A stretch of 64,000 bases of DNA from Brevibacterium permense (GCF_025506275.1 NZ_QYCP01000086.1:62001-126000); one strand, 5' to 3'; positions 27,166 to 35,882 are shown, counted from the first letter of the stretch. Numbers and translations: made by a program. The notes: a model not told the origin generated them from the sequence alone.

Positions 27166-28503
27166 GTGAGCAACGACCAGGGCTATGACGGTCTGAGGAC
27201 CCCTCCGCAGGACGTCGAAGCCGAGCAGAGCGTGCTCGGCGCGATGCTTCTGTCGAAGGACGCCATCGCCGACTGCGTCGAGACGATGAAGGGCGACGAC
27301 TTCTACAAACCCGCTCACGAAACCATCTACGAGGCGGTCCTCGACCTCTACTCCCGGGGCGAGCCCGCGGACTCGGTGACGGTGGCGAACTACCTGACGA
27401 AGACCGGCGACCTCGCCCGCGTCGGCGGTGCCGCCTACCTGCACACCCTCATCTCGTCGGTCCCGACCGCCGCCAACGCCGGGTACTATGCCGCGATCGT
27501 CAGCGAACAGGCCGTACTGCGCCGCCTCGTCGAGGCCGGCACCCGCATCGTGCAGATGGGCTACGACGCCGAAGGCGATACCGATGACGTCGTGAACTCC
27601 GCTCAGGCGGAGATCTACAAGGTCACCGAACGCCATACGACAGAGGATTACGTCATCCTGTCCGACATCCTCGGCGAGGTGGCCCAGGAGATCGAACGCA
27701 ACGGCAACACCGATGGGCAGACCGCGGGTGTGCCCACCGGTTTCACCGAGTTCGACAACCTCACCAACGGTCTTCACCCGGGCACGATGATCGTCATCGC
27801 CGCGCGTCCCGGAGTCGGCAAGTCGACTCTGGCGCTCGACTTCATCCGTTCGGCCGCGATCCACAATGATGCGGCCGCTGTGTTCTTCTCACTCGAGATG
27901 GGCAAGAACGAACTCGTCATGCGTCTGCTCTCGGCAGAATCCGAGATTCCGCTGCAGAACCTGCGCCGCGGCGAACTCAGTCCGCACGACTGGACGACGC
28001 TGGCCGCGACCGAGGCCCGGATCAACAATGCGCCGCTGTTCGTCGACGATTCGCCGAACATGGCGCTGACCGAGATCCGCGCGAAGTGCCGCCGGCTCAA
28101 GCAACAGCACAATCTGCAGATGGTCTGCGTCGACTACCTGCAGCTGATGTCCTCGGGCAAGCGCGTCGAGTCCCGTCAGCAGGAGGTCTCTGAGTTCTCC
28201 CGTTCGCTCAAGCTGCTGGCCAAGGAACTCGAGGTGCCGGTCATCGCTTTGTCCCAGCTCAACCGCGGCAGCGAACAGCGCACGGACAAGCGGCCGATGA
28301 TCTCGGATCTGCGTGAGTCCGGTTCGATCGAGCAGGACGCGGATATGGTCCTCCTCATCCACCGTGAGGACATGTACGACAAGGAACACGAACGCGCCGG
28401 TGAGGCCGACATCATCGTCGCCAAGCACCGTGCCGGTCCGACGATGGACATCCCCGTGGCGTTCCAGGGAGCGAAGTCCCGATTCGTCAACATGCCGCAG
28501 TGA
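27166..28503 (+). CDS. dnaB: Replicative DNA helicase DnaB
   Basis: The 445-residue hexameric helicase unwinds DNA at the replication fork. The N-terminal domain reads PQDVEAEQSVLGAMLLSKDA. The RecA-like C-terminal domain has Walker A ARPGVGKSTLALDF (about 212-225), FFSLEMGKNELVMRLL and VCVDYLQLMSS (Walker B), and ends QGAKSRFVNMPQ. No intein is present, unlike the M. tuberculosis gene. Start GTG 27166 with AGGAACTGAA upstream. In many Actinobacteria it directly follows rplI; here about 10 kb intervenes. Confidence 0.98.
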   Translation: MSNDQGYDGLRTPPQDVEAEQSVLGAMLLSKDAIADCVETMKGDDFYKPAHETIYEAVLDLYSRGEPADSVTVANYLTKTGDLARVGGAAYLHTLISSVPTAANAGYYAAIVSEQAVLRRLVEAGTRIVQMGYDAEGDTDDVVNSAQAEIYKVTERHTTEDYVILSDILGEVAQEIERNGNTDGQTAGVPTGFTEFDNLTNGLHPGTMIVIAARPGVGKSTLALDFIRSAAIHNDAAAVFFSLEMGKNELVMRLLSAESEIPLQNLRRGELSPHDWTTLAATEARINNAPLFVDDSPNMALTEIRAKCRRLKQQHNLQMVCVDYLQLMSSGKRVESRQQEVSEFSRSLKLLAKELEVPVIALSQLNRGSEQRTDKRPMISDLRESGSIEQDADMVLLIHREDMYDKEHERAGEADIIVAKHRAGPTMDIPVAFQGAKSRFVNMPQ

Positions 28504-28517
28504 CGAGCGGGGCTTGA

Positions 28518-29219
28518 ATGGACGCCTACTGGATGCGCGGCAAGTGGGGTGACGGCGGGAAGAGTGAGCGCCGCTGGAACCAAGGCACTCGGAATCCGCT
28601 GACCATTATCATCACCGCTGCTGTCTTCTTCGTCGGCTCGGGTGCGGTCTTCACGATCGGATGCCTGTATCCGGACCAACTGCTGTTCACGATCATCCTC
28701 GGATGCTTCGTGTTCCTCGGCGTCACTCTGGCGATGCGCAGGTTCATGGGACACACGCCGGCGTATTGGTACACCGGACCGTTCGTGGCCATTGCGCTCA
28801 TCGGCACTGTGATGCTCGGCGAGGATCTCGCTTTGTCTCAGACGGGTGAACTCACCGAGGTGGTCGTCGCCGATCACAAAGTCGAACAGAAGACCGTGCA
28901 CAGTTCCAATCCGCCCAGGTTGCGGCAGGTCTATGTTCATACCTACAGCCTCGAACGCGCCGACGGCACCCCCGTCGCCGAGCCGCTGATCTACCGCGGC
29001 AAGGACGGATACGACGACTTTGATGAGGGCGACACGATCTCCGTCCTCATCGATCCGGAAGGGAAGGCACCGACCAAACCGGCCGAAGACGTGGATCTGC
29101 CTGCCGATATCGGCATCCTCGTCACCGGACTGGTCACCTCGGGGATCGTGTTCCTCATCTGTCTGATCGTCGTCTTGCTGCGATGGACGCGTTCCCCGTC
29201 GCAGCAACACGTGCGCTGA
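28518..29219 (+). CDS. DUF3592-like membrane protein
   Basis: The 233-residue protein has N-terminal helices (LTIIITAAVFFVGSGAVFTI and LLFTIILGCFVFLGVTLAM), a third at TGPFVAIALIGTVMLG, an extracytoplasmic beta region with the DUF3592-like pattern (YEGDTISVLIDPEGKA-like, here DEGDTISVLIDPEGKAP) and a final helix (IGILVTGLVTSGIVFLICLI). The role is unknown. It starts 14 bp after dnaB, probably by read-through, although the ribosome site is weak. Confidence 0.65.
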   Translation: MDAYWMRGKWGDGGKSERRWNQGTRNPLTIIITAAVFFVGSGAVFTIGCLYPDQLLFTIILGCFVFLGVTLAMRRFMGHTPAYWYTGPFVAIALIGTVMLGEDLALSQTGELTEVVVADHKVEQKTVHSSNPPRLRQVYVHTYSLERADGTPVAEPLIYRGKDGYDDFDEGDTISVLIDPEGKAPTKPAEDVDLPADIGILVTGLVTSGIVFLICLIVVLLRWTRSPSQQHVR

Positions 29220-29292
29220 CGACCGGGCGGCAGGCGCCGGAGGCGCCCTCATTCCGCGTGAGCGGTCCGCGACAACAGGTCAGCGTACGCTG

Positions 29293-29315
29293 TATAGTCA
29301 GCACATGCTGACTAT
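29293..29315 (+). promoter_or_regulatory. cmtR promoter and operator overlapping the start codon
   Basis: TATAGT (29293-29298) lies six bases before the cmtR ATG. The perfect inverted repeat ATAGTCAGCA-CA-TGCTGACTAT spans 29294-29315, covering the -10 box, the expected transcription start and the first codons. Bound CmtR would block its own promoter; metal would release it. Confidence 0.7.
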
Positions 29316-29664
29316 TCCTTCCCGTGTCGATGCCATGCAGCGCCTCGGCCGCGCGATGGCCGATCCCACACGATCACGGATTCTGCTGTCGCTGCTCTCC
29401 GAGCCCGGCTATCCTGCGCGCTTGGCAAGTGATCTGGGACTGACGCGCACCAATGTCTCGAACCACCTCGCCTGCCTGCGAGGATGCGGAATCGTGGTGG
29501 CCGAACCTGAAGGTCGGCGGACGCGCTACGAGATCGCCGACCCTCATCTGGCAACAGCTCTCAGTGCTCTTGTCGAGACGACTCTGGCAGTCGATGAGAA
29601 CGCGCCGTGTGCCGATTCCGATTGCACGGTGGCCGGCTGCTGTGACGCTGGACCGAGCCGATGA
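29305..29664 (+). CDS. cmtR: CmtR-type ArsR/SmtB metal sensor
   Basis: The 119-residue repressor resembles M. tuberculosis CmtR, which senses Cd(II) and Pb(II). The DNA-binding part reads LGRAMADPTRSRILLSLL and LTRTNVSNHLACLRGCGIV. In CmtR the metal ligand on the recognition helix is the cysteine in HLxCLRGCG, which is kept here, and C-terminal cysteines (ENAPCADSDC, GCCDAG) can complete the site. The ATG at 29305 lies inside its own operator and appears leaderless. The gene overlaps the CDF exporter start by 4 bp. Confidence 0.9.
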   Translation: MLTIPSRVDAMQRLGRAMADPTRSRILLSLLSEPGYPARLASDLGLTRTNVSNHLACLRGCGIVVAEPEGRRTRYEIADPHLATALSALVETTLAVDENAPCADSDCTVAGCCDAGPSR

Positions 29665-30128
29665 CCGAGACTGCGCCGCGAACGGAGAGAGCAGCAATTC
29701 TGCGGAAGCGGATCCGGATCATCGTTGCCATCACCATCACTTGGAACGTGATTGAAGCGTTCGTTGCCATTGCTGCAGGAGGAGCAGCCTCCTCGGCGGC
29801 TCTCATCGGGTTCGGACTCGATTCGATTGTCGAGGTCCTCTCCGCCGCAGCGGTAGCCTGGCAGTTCTCGGCACCGGAACCCCAGCGCCGGGAACGGGTC
29901 GCTCTGCGCGTCATCGCAGTATCTTTCTTCGCGCTCGCGGTCTACGTCAGCGTGGACGCTGTTCTGTCCATGGTGGGCCTGCGCCAGCCTGAACATTCGA
30001 CCGTCGGCATCATCATCGCCGCACTCAGCCTGCTGGTGATGCCGTTCCTCAGCTGGTTCGAGCGGAGGACGGGACGAGAACTGGGATCTGCTACGGCGGT
30101 CGCTGATTCCAAGCAGACCCTCATCTGA
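29661..30128 (+). pseudogene. Cation diffusion facilitator exporter, 3'-truncated
   Basis: The 155-residue open frame matches the first part of a CDF-family metal exporter: SSAALIGFGLDSIVEVLSAA is the conserved helix with the metal-site Asp. It has about four membrane helices and ends in GSATAVADSKQTLI. In full-length relatives the SKQTL segment is followed by about 50 more residues with two helices. Here the frame meets a stop (30126-30128) where similarity switches to a LysR protein, so the gene has lost its end. It overlaps cmtR by 4 bp as expected for a sensor-exporter pair. Activity is doubtful. Confidence 0.75.
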
Positions 30129-30129
30129 G

Positions 30130-30489
30130 GAAGTCAGCGACCACCGGCTCGTCTATTTCGTCGATTCCATGCTCCAGGTCGACGACCTCGATGCGCCGAG
30201 GCGGCTGTTTCCCGAGATGAAGGATGCACTGACCTCGACGAACGTCTTCGTTCACGTCGAAGCGACGCGTGCGGGTGCCGGAATCGGCTTCCTCCCGTGT
30301 TTCATGGCCGACCGGCACCCCGACCTCGTGCGGCTCTTCTCCGATTCGGTGGCCGAGCGACTGCCCTACTGGATGGTGCTCAGGCCCGATTCGATGCGGC
30401 GACCGGCGATCGCCGCCGTCGTCCAGGGGCTCAAGGATGAGATGCTCGCCCACCAGGCTGCTCTCGACGGCCGGAAGTTGCCCCGGTGA
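30130..30489 (+). pseudogene. LysR-family regulator remnant (C-terminal part)
   Basis: From 30130 the frame reads EVSDHRLVYFVDSMLQVDDL and continues with HVEATRAGAGIGFLPCFMAD, then HPDLVRLFSD. This is the second half of a LysR effector-binding domain. The DNA-binding half is absent and the fragment begins right at the end of the truncated CDF gene. An ATG at 30169 could start a 106-residue product, but no ribosome site is seen. It ends at 30489, just before hemD. Confidence 0.75.
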
Positions 30490-30512
30490 GGCGGCGCGAC
30501 CAGGATATGAGC

Positions 30513-31343
30513 ATGAACCAGCCCCGTACTGACGTCGGTGACGAGTTGGCCGGACGTCGCATCGTGCTCACAGCTCAGCGGCGCGCGGAGCAGCTTGCCT
30601 CCGCTCTCGAGCGTCACGGTGCCAAGATCGTGCACGCACCGACCCTGTCCGTCATCCCTCACATCGATGACCCTGAACTCGTCACACGCACCCGTGAGCT
30701 CATCGAGGCCCGGCCGGACATCGTCGTGGTCACGACCGGCGTCGGATTCACCGGCTGGGGCGACGTGGCTGAAGCCGCGGGTCTGCGCGAGGAGTGGCAC
30801 TCGATGCTCGCTGGAGCACGGATATACGCCCGCGGCCCCAAGGCACGCGGAGCGATTCAGGGGGCCGGACTGAGCGCTCACTGGGTCGCGGAATCCGAGA
30901 CGAGCGCAGAGATCCAGCAGGTCCTCCTCAGCGAGGGCGTGGACGGTCAGCGCATCGCCGTACAGCATCACGGTGCCGGCGCCGACGGACTTGATGAGGC
31001 CTTCGCCGCAGCAGGCGCCGATGTCCGCTCCCTCGTCATCTACCGGTGGGGTCCGGCCCCCGATCCGGCCGCCGTGGTCGACGCGGTCCGACTCGTCGTG
31101 GAGCGCAGGTGCGATGCCGTGGCCTTCACCTCAGCACCCGGGGCCGCAGCATTCCTCACCGCTGCCGACGAGCAGGCACAGCTGCCGGCCGTGATCGAGG
31201 CGTTCAACGAATCGGTGGTGGCGGCAGCAGTCGGCGACGTCACCGCAGCACCGCTGCATGAACAGGGCATCAGAACCGTGATTCCCGAGCGATTCCGACT
31301 CGGAGCCCTCGCTCGCGTGCTGATCAGCGAACTCGCTGAATGA
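30513..31343 (+). CDS. hemD: Uroporphyrinogen-III synthase
   Basis: The 276-residue HemD-family enzyme closes and inverts ring D of the linear tetrapyrrole hydroxymethylbilane in haem synthesis. Two alternating alpha/beta domains are seen: GRRIVLTAQRRAEQLASALE at the start and VVTTGVGFTGWGDVAE, then DAVAFTSAPGAAAFLTAADE. The ATG at 30513 has AGGA seven bases upstream; in-frame starts at 30486 and 30507 are possible. No other haem genes are nearby, and it ends 3 bp from the convergent winged-helix gene. Confidence 0.85.
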   Translation: MNQPRTDVGDELAGRRIVLTAQRRAEQLASALERHGAKIVHAPTLSVIPHIDDPELVTRTRELIEARPDIVVVTTGVGFTGWGDVAEAAGLREEWHSMLAGARIYARGPKARGAIQGAGLSAHWVAESETSAEIQQVLLSEGVDGQRIAVQHHGAGADGLDEAFAAAGADVRSLVIYRWGPAPDPAAVVDAVRLVVERRCDAVAFTSAPGAAAFLTAADEQAQLPAVIEAFNESVVAAAVGDVTAAPLHEQGIRTVIPERFRLGALARVLISELAE

Positions 31344-31345
31344 TC

Positions 31346-32557
31346 TCAGTCTGACGTGAATTCGATGTCGACACCGTCTGCCTCGCGCAGTGCGCCGATG
31401 GCCTCTGCCTCAGCGGTCAGCGCGCTCTTCACCGACTTCGGGACGGTGCCGAACGTTGCGATCGTCATGCTCAGTCGTCGATTCCGCTTCCGCGCCCTCC
31501 AGGTCCCCGCGACCCGGCCGTCGACCAGCAGCGCTCCCGGATCGCCCACGGTCTTCCAGATCTCCCGATGGAAGTCCTCGGACGCGATCGTCTCCCGATC
31601 CCGCATCTGCGTATATGGATCGTGTGGGGGAAGCAGACGGACGCCGTGCGGAAGCTGCGCGCGATGCAGCTGATCGACATCCTCGGCGAGCATCCAGGTC
31701 CGTCGCCCGCGATCGATTTCGGTGATCTCTCCGGCGATCAGGTCCCACCATGGTTTCGCCTCCGTGGACCGGATTCCGATCCAAGCGGCGAAGTCGGCAC
31801 GTGTCGACGGTCCATAGCAGTGCAGATAACGCCGCAGCAGCTCGGACCTGGCCCGGTCGCGTTCGCTCTCGTCGGATGCGGTCGAGGAGGTGATCGAAGG
31901 ATCGTCGATCCATTCGTCGAGCAGAACGAACTGAGCCGTGTTTCCCTCGCGCGGGGCGAAGCAGAGGATCTGCCGCAGAGTGAGCAGTCGAATGCAGAAG
32001 TGGATCACCCCGGCACCGAGGCTCTGGCCCCTCGCATACGGGCCCTGAGATTCCCATGTGCTTCGCTGTTTCGTCGTCAGGGAGTTTGCGAGCACGTCGG
32101 CGAGTTCCTCGCCGAGTTCTGTGATCGTCATCCTCCGCCTTCTGAGCACCCCGGCGATCTCCTGCTCAACCCGATCGAGGATCTGACTCAGCGGGATCCC
32201 GAGCGAATCGACCGACTGCTCGACTCCGAGGACGAAATGGCGCATCGCCTTCTCACTCGTCGGTTCGACCCCGGTGGTGAAGACCGGGAGATCGGCAGCG
32301 GGAAAGAAATGGGGTGCCCCTCGCATGCACCAGCTCTGCAACAGCGACTTCTCCTCTTCGACGGCCGAATCTAACGCCGTCGCACTCATGTCCTCGACCC
32401 GTGCATGGAGCGCAGTCAGCGCGGATCCCGGTGGGCTGTTCTGGATGCCGCAAGCTCCCGCGGCGTCAAGGAGTGAGTTGTAGCTGAGTCGCTCATCGAG
32501 GTGATGGGCGCGGAGGCGGAAGGCGATGATCTCGTCGTTCGTCGCGGAGTCGGCCAT
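31346..32557 (-). CDS. Winged-helix DNA-binding protein (HTH_42/YcaQ-like)
   Basis: The 403-residue protein belongs to the winged-helix family related to AlkZ/YcaQ glycosylases (HTH_42). SWCMRGAPHFFPAADLPVFT is the hallmark segment, and later LRQILCFAPREGNTAQFVLL and RADFAAWIGI fit the family. Some relatives excise interstrand cross-links or alkylated bases, often for self-resistance, but no catalytic assignment can be made here. The ATG at 32557 has TAGCCT six bases upstream and no ribosome site. Confidence 0.82.
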   Translation of the reverse strand: MADSATNDEIIAFRLRAHHLDERLSYNSLLDAAGACGIQNSPPGSALTALHARVEDMSATALDSAVEEEKSLLQSWCMRGAPHFFPAADLPVFTTGVEPTSEKAMRHFVLGVEQSVDSLGIPLSQILDRVEQEIAGVLRRRRMTITELGEELADVLANSLTTKQRSTWESQGPYARGQSLGAGVIHFCIRLLTLRQILCFAPREGNTAQFVLLDEWIDDPSITSSTASDESERDRARSELLRRYLHCYGPSTRADFAAWIGIRSTEAKPWWDLIAGEITEIDRGRRTWMLAEDVDQLHRAQLPHGVRLLPPHDPYTQMRDRETIASEDFHREIWKTVGDPGALLVDGRVAGTWRARKRNRRLSMTIATFGTVPKSVKSALTAEAEAIGALREADGVDIEFTSD

Positions 32558-32569
32558 GGGCCCAGGCTA
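32558..32569 (-). promoter_or_regulatory. -10 box TAGCCT of the winged-helix gene
   Basis: TAGCCT (32569-32564, minus strand) is followed by GGGCCC and the ATG at 32557. Confidence 0.45.
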
Positions 32570-32661
32570 GCTCAGGACCCGTGTTTGAATGGGGCCACGT
32601 GCTCGGCCGACTCCTGGTGCGTGCACGACCACAATGAGAAGGAACGACGACGACGCGAACG

Positions 32662-32862
32662 ATGCAGGTCAGCGACAGTATGGTGATCAAAGCCGACGCC
32701 GCCGGGCTCTGGGAGCAGATCGCCGATCCGACCCAGATGACCCGATGGTTCGCCTGGGTTTTCGACCACATCGTCACCCGTGGGAAGAGCTTCGCGGACT
32801 TCCAGCGATTGAACATCCGGCGGACCCTCACCGCCATGAAGGATGACGTCGAAAAGCGGTAA
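32662..32862 (+). pseudogene. SRPBCC (polyketide cyclase-like) gene with internal deletion
   Basis: The 66-residue frame joins the family's usual first strand and helix (SDSMVIKADAAGLWEQIADP, TQMTRW) directly to the usual last helix (VFDHIVTRGKSFADFQRLNI, RRTLTAMKDD). Full-length relatives have about 145-150 residues, so roughly 80 residues of the beta barrel are missing. The frame is kept across the join at about 32745-32755. The product could hardly form the lipid-binding cavity. Confidence 0.7.
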
Positions 32863-32895
32863 CACGGACGAAGCGACGGCGAAACAATTCCTCGC

Positions 32896-32901
32896 TACTC
32901 T
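32896..32901 (+). promoter_or_regulatory. -10 box TACTCT of the thioesterase gene
   Basis: TACTCT is followed by GATCGC and the ATG at 32908. Confidence 0.45.
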
Positions 32902-32907
32902 GATCGC

Positions 32908-33360
32908 ATGACAGCGACGGCACAGCCCACAGAGAGCTTCGCCCGCCACGATGTGGAGGGGATGAACTTCTATACCCGCAAATGGGTGCGGCCCGAGGAC
33001 CTCAATGCCAACGGCTCCCTCTTCGGCGGCAGCCTGCTGAGGTGGATCGATGAGGAGGCCGCGATCTACGCGATCATCCAGCTCGGCAACCATCGAGTTG
33101 TGACGAAGCTGATCTCGGAGATCGACTTCCAGGCTTCGGCGAGGGAAGGCGATCTCATCGAGATGGGGCTCATCGCAACCCAGTTCGGGCGTACGTCGCT
33201 GACGATGAAGGCGAGGGTGCGCAATATGATCACCCGGAAGACGATCCTAAGCATCGAGAAGATCGTATTCGTCGGAGTCGACGAGGACGGCACACCGGTT
33301 CCACACGGGTACACGACGATCACCTACGATCGCGACCGAATGCCCCACCCACCACCGTAG
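32908..33360 (+). CDS. Acyl-CoA thioesterase (hotdog fold, YciA-like)
   Basis: The 150-residue hotdog-fold enzyme hydrolyses acyl-CoA to acid and CoA. Residues VRPEDLNANGSLFGGSLLRW with IDEEAA hold the conserved Asn and the catalytic acidic residue on the hot-dog helix, and later EIDFQASAREGDLIEMG and RNMITRKTILSIEKIVFV complete the pattern. The substrate range is unknown. It appears leaderless. Confidence 0.88.
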   Translation: MTATAQPTESFARHDVEGMNFYTRKWVRPEDLNANGSLFGGSLLRWIDEEAAIYAIIQLGNHRVVTKLISEIDFQASAREGDLIEMGLIATQFGRTSLTMKARVRNMITRKTILSIEKIVFVGVDEDGTPVPHGYTTITYDRDRMPHPPP

Positions 33361-33432
33361 ACACGCTCGGTGCTGCAGAAGTGATGCGCAGAGGTGCCCT
33401 GACAGGGTATCCCTCTCAGATGAGAACGCGTC

Positions 33433-33438
33433 TAGCCT
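33433..33438 (+). promoter_or_regulatory. -10 box TAGCCT of the XRE regulator gene
   Basis: TAGCCT is followed by GGAGAAT (seven bases) and the ATG at 33446; the GGAGA could also serve as a ribosome site on a longer transcript. Confidence 0.4.
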
Positions 33439-33445
33439 GGAGAAT

Positions 33446-34357
33446 ATGGACAACCGGGCCGAAGTACGCGAATTCCTCATGTCACGACGGGCGAAGATCA
33501 CCCCTGATCGGGTCGGCCTGCCCACCCACGGCACGAGGCGAGTGCCGGGCCTGCGCCGCAGCGAGGTCGCGGCCCTGGCCGGACTGAGCGTCGAGTACTA
33601 CTCGAAACTCGAACGGGGCGCGATCGGTGGGGCTTCTGCGGCTGTCCTCGAAGCGCTCGCCGAGGCTCTGCTGCTCAACGACACCGAGCGGGGCCACCTC
33701 GTTGATCTCGCCCGTGCCGCCGACGGCATTCCGACCTCGGGTCGCAGACGACGTCCCGTGACCGCTCAGCGTCCACCGCACGAGACGTTGTTCTGGATGC
33801 TCGATTCGATCAAGGAATCGATCGCCTTCGTCCGCAACGATATGCAGGACATGGTCGCCGTCAACGAACTCGGCCGAGCCTTCTACTCGCCGGTCATCGG
33901 CGATGGCGGACGGATTCCGAACCTGGCGCGATTCCAGTTCCTCGATCCCGCATCGAAGGACTTCTATCCGGACTGGGAACTCTTCGCACAGATGTGCGTG
34001 GCGATCATCCGCAGCGCGGCAGGAAGGGATCCCCACAATCGCGGAATCCAGGACCTCGTCGGGGAACTGTCGACTCAGAGCGAGACGTTTCGAACCCTGT
34101 GGGCCCAACATGATGTCCGCACGCACGGGACGGGGATGAAGCGCTTCAACCATCCGGTCGTGGGCGAGCTCGTCCTCGCCTTCGAGGAGCTGCGGATCAC
34201 CGCCGAAGACGGACTCGTCCTCCTCATCTACACAGCAGAACCTGGCTCGGAATCGGAGCAGAAGCTGCGCCTGCTCGCCTCGTGGGCGGCGCCGACAACC
34301 GAGACCGAACGACTATCCGAGAACCAACTTCCTGAGAACAGGGGACATCGATCATGA
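33446..34357 (+). CDS. XRE-family regulator with MmyB-type ligand-binding domain
   Basis: The 303-residue regulator has an N-terminal helix-turn-helix (VPGLRRSEVAALAGLSVEYY, SKLERG) and a C-terminal MmyB-like PAS domain (about 105-270; AVNELGRAFYSPVIGD, then FARFQFLDPASKDFYPDW-like text). Such proteins in Actinobacteria typically control neighbouring redox enzymes; some bind fatty acids. Its stop overlaps the cupin start (ATGA), so it leads an operon of regulator, cupin, dehydrogenase and acetyltransferase. Confidence 0.9.
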   Translation: MDNRAEVREFLMSRRAKITPDRVGLPTHGTRRVPGLRRSEVAALAGLSVEYYSKLERGAIGGASAAVLEALAEALLLNDTERGHLVDLARAADGIPTSGRRRRPVTAQRPPHETLFWMLDSIKESIAFVRNDMQDMVAVNELGRAFYSPVIGDGGRIPNLARFQFLDPASKDFYPDWELFAQMCVAIIRSAAGRDPHNRGIQDLVGELSTQSETFRTLWAQHDVRTHGTGMKRFNHPVVGELVLAFEELRITAEDGLVLLIYTAEPGSESEQKLRLLASWAAPTTETERLSENQLPENRGHRS

Positions 34358-34767
34358 GCCACCGCATTCTCCCAACGACACCGACAGCGAAGAACCCGCC
34401 CGAGCAATTCAGCGGCGATGTGTGGGTCGACCCCATCGCCTCCCCGCAGGAGGACGGCCAGACCATGGTCGTCGCACGGGTCCGATTCGCCCCCGGTGCG
34501 CATACCGCATGGCATTCGCACGCTAAGGGTCAGACTCTGCACGTGACCAGCGGAACCGCTCTGTTCGGCACACGCGACGGTGACGTTATCGAGGCCCGCC
34601 CGGGGCAGACCGTCTACTGCCCGGCCGGCCAGGAACACTGGCACGGAGCCGCCCCCGAGACATTCATGGAGCACATCGCCATGCTCGAGAACGCCGAGGA
34701 TCCCGCTCAGACGACCACCTGGCTCGAGCACGTGGACGAGGCGGACCTGAACCGTCCGCGGAGCTGA
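34354..34767 (+). CDS. Cupin domain protein
   Basis: The 137-residue single cupin has motif 1 GAHTAWHSHAKGQTLHVTSG and motif 2 PGQTVYCPAGQEHWHGAAPE, keeping the His metal ligands. It resembles the (R)-mandelonitrile lyase/carboxymuconolactone-associated cupin group. Its reaction is unknown. Translation is coupled to the upstream regulator by a 4-bp overlap. Confidence 0.88.
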   Translation: MSHRILPTTPTAKNPPEQFSGDVWVDPIASPQEDGQTMVVARVRFAPGAHTAWHSHAKGQTLHVTSGTALFGTRDGDVIEARPGQTVYCPAGQEHWHGAAPETFMEHIAMLENAEDPAQTTTWLEHVDEADLNRPRS

Positions 34768-34823
34768 GCCCCACGACCAGAACCGAACAGCAACGAACAA
34801 CCGAACTTCTCAAGGAGAGAACT

Positions 34824-35846
34824 ATGCGCGGAGTGATCATGCATGGGCCCGGCGACGTCCGGGTCGAAGAACGTCCCGATCCGACCATCGAGGCACCCAC
34901 TGATGCCGTCATCCGGGTCGTGGCAGCGTGCGTCTGCGGATCGGACCTGTGGCCCTACCGCGGTGCGGACGCACCGGATCAGCAGCTCATGGGCCACGAA
35001 TACGTCGGCATCGTCGAGGAAGTCGGCGACGAGGTGCGCAACGTCAAACCTGGTGACTTCGTCGTCGGATCATTCGTCATCTCCGACAACACCTGCCCGA
35101 TCTGCACCGCCGGCTACCAGTCCCGCTGCGTCAACGGAATCTTCGTCGACGGCGGAATCGGCACCCAGGCCGAATTCGCTCGCATTCCCCATGCCGACGG
35201 CACCCTGGTCGCCACGCCGGGACAGCCTGATGACGATCTCATCCCGTCGCTGCTGGCAGCATCCGATGTGCTCGGCACCGGGTGGTTCGCTGCAGATGCC
35301 GCCGAGGTGGGCCCCGGTAAGTCGGTCGCCGTCATCGGCGACGGCGCTGTCGGACTGATGGGAGTCCTCGCCGCCAAGCAGATGGGAGCGGAGACGATCA
35401 TCGCCATGAGCCGTCACGTCGACAGGCAGAACCTCGCCCGCGAATTCGGTGCCACCCACATCGTCGAAGAACGCGGCGACGAGGGCGTGGCGAAGATCAG
35501 AGAGCTCACCGACGGCCTCGGCGTCCACAGCGCCATCGAGGCGGTCGGCTCACAGGAAGCGATGATGCAGGCGATCCGGTCGACCCGACCCGGCGGTCAT
35601 GTCGGCTATGTCGGTGTCTCACACGATGTCGAGCTGCCCGGAGGAGAACTGTTCTTCGGTCTGGTTCATCTGCACGGCGGGCCCGCACCGGTTCGTCGCT
35701 TCCTGCCGGACCTCATCGAACTCATCTGGAACCGAGAGATCGACCCGGGGAAGGTCTTCGACCAGACGATGAGCCTCGACGACGCCGCGGCCGCCTATTC
35801 GGCTATGGACAGCCGTGAAGCCGTCAAGGTCCTGCTGCAGCCCTGA
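34824..35846 (+). CDS. Zinc-dependent alcohol dehydrogenase
   Basis: The 340-residue medium-chain dehydrogenase has the catalytic zinc ligands Cys (ACVCGSDLWPYRG) and His/Glu (LMGHEYVGIVEEVG), a reduced structural zinc loop (NTCPICTAGYQSRC, only three cysteines), and the nucleotide fold SVAVIGDGAVGLMGVLAAKQ. It belongs to the group that includes glutathione-independent formaldehyde and threonine dehydrogenases. A strong AAGGAGAG site precedes the ATG. It follows the cupin by 56 bp. Confidence 0.92.
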   Translation: MRGVIMHGPGDVRVEERPDPTIEAPTDAVIRVVAACVCGSDLWPYRGADAPDQQLMGHEYVGIVEEVGDEVRNVKPGDFVVGSFVISDNTCPICTAGYQSRCVNGIFVDGGIGTQAEFARIPHADGTLVATPGQPDDDLIPSLLAASDVLGTGWFAADAAEVGPGKSVAVIGDGAVGLMGVLAAKQMGAETIIAMSRHVDRQNLAREFGATHIVEERGDEGVAKIRELTDGLGVHSAIEAVGSQEAMMQAIRSTRPGGHVGYVGVSHDVELPGGELFFGLVHLHGGPAPVRRFLPDLIELIWNREIDPGKVFDQTMSLDDAAAAYSAMDSREAVKVLLQP

Positions 35847-35882
35847 TCTCTTCATCTGTCAGTACAGGAGAAAGGTGACACC

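Noticed and set aside
29661-30489. Insertion sequence or phage junction at the CDF/LysR fusion
   Set aside because: No transposase, integrase, terminal repeat or target duplication is visible; a simple deletion explains both truncated genes.
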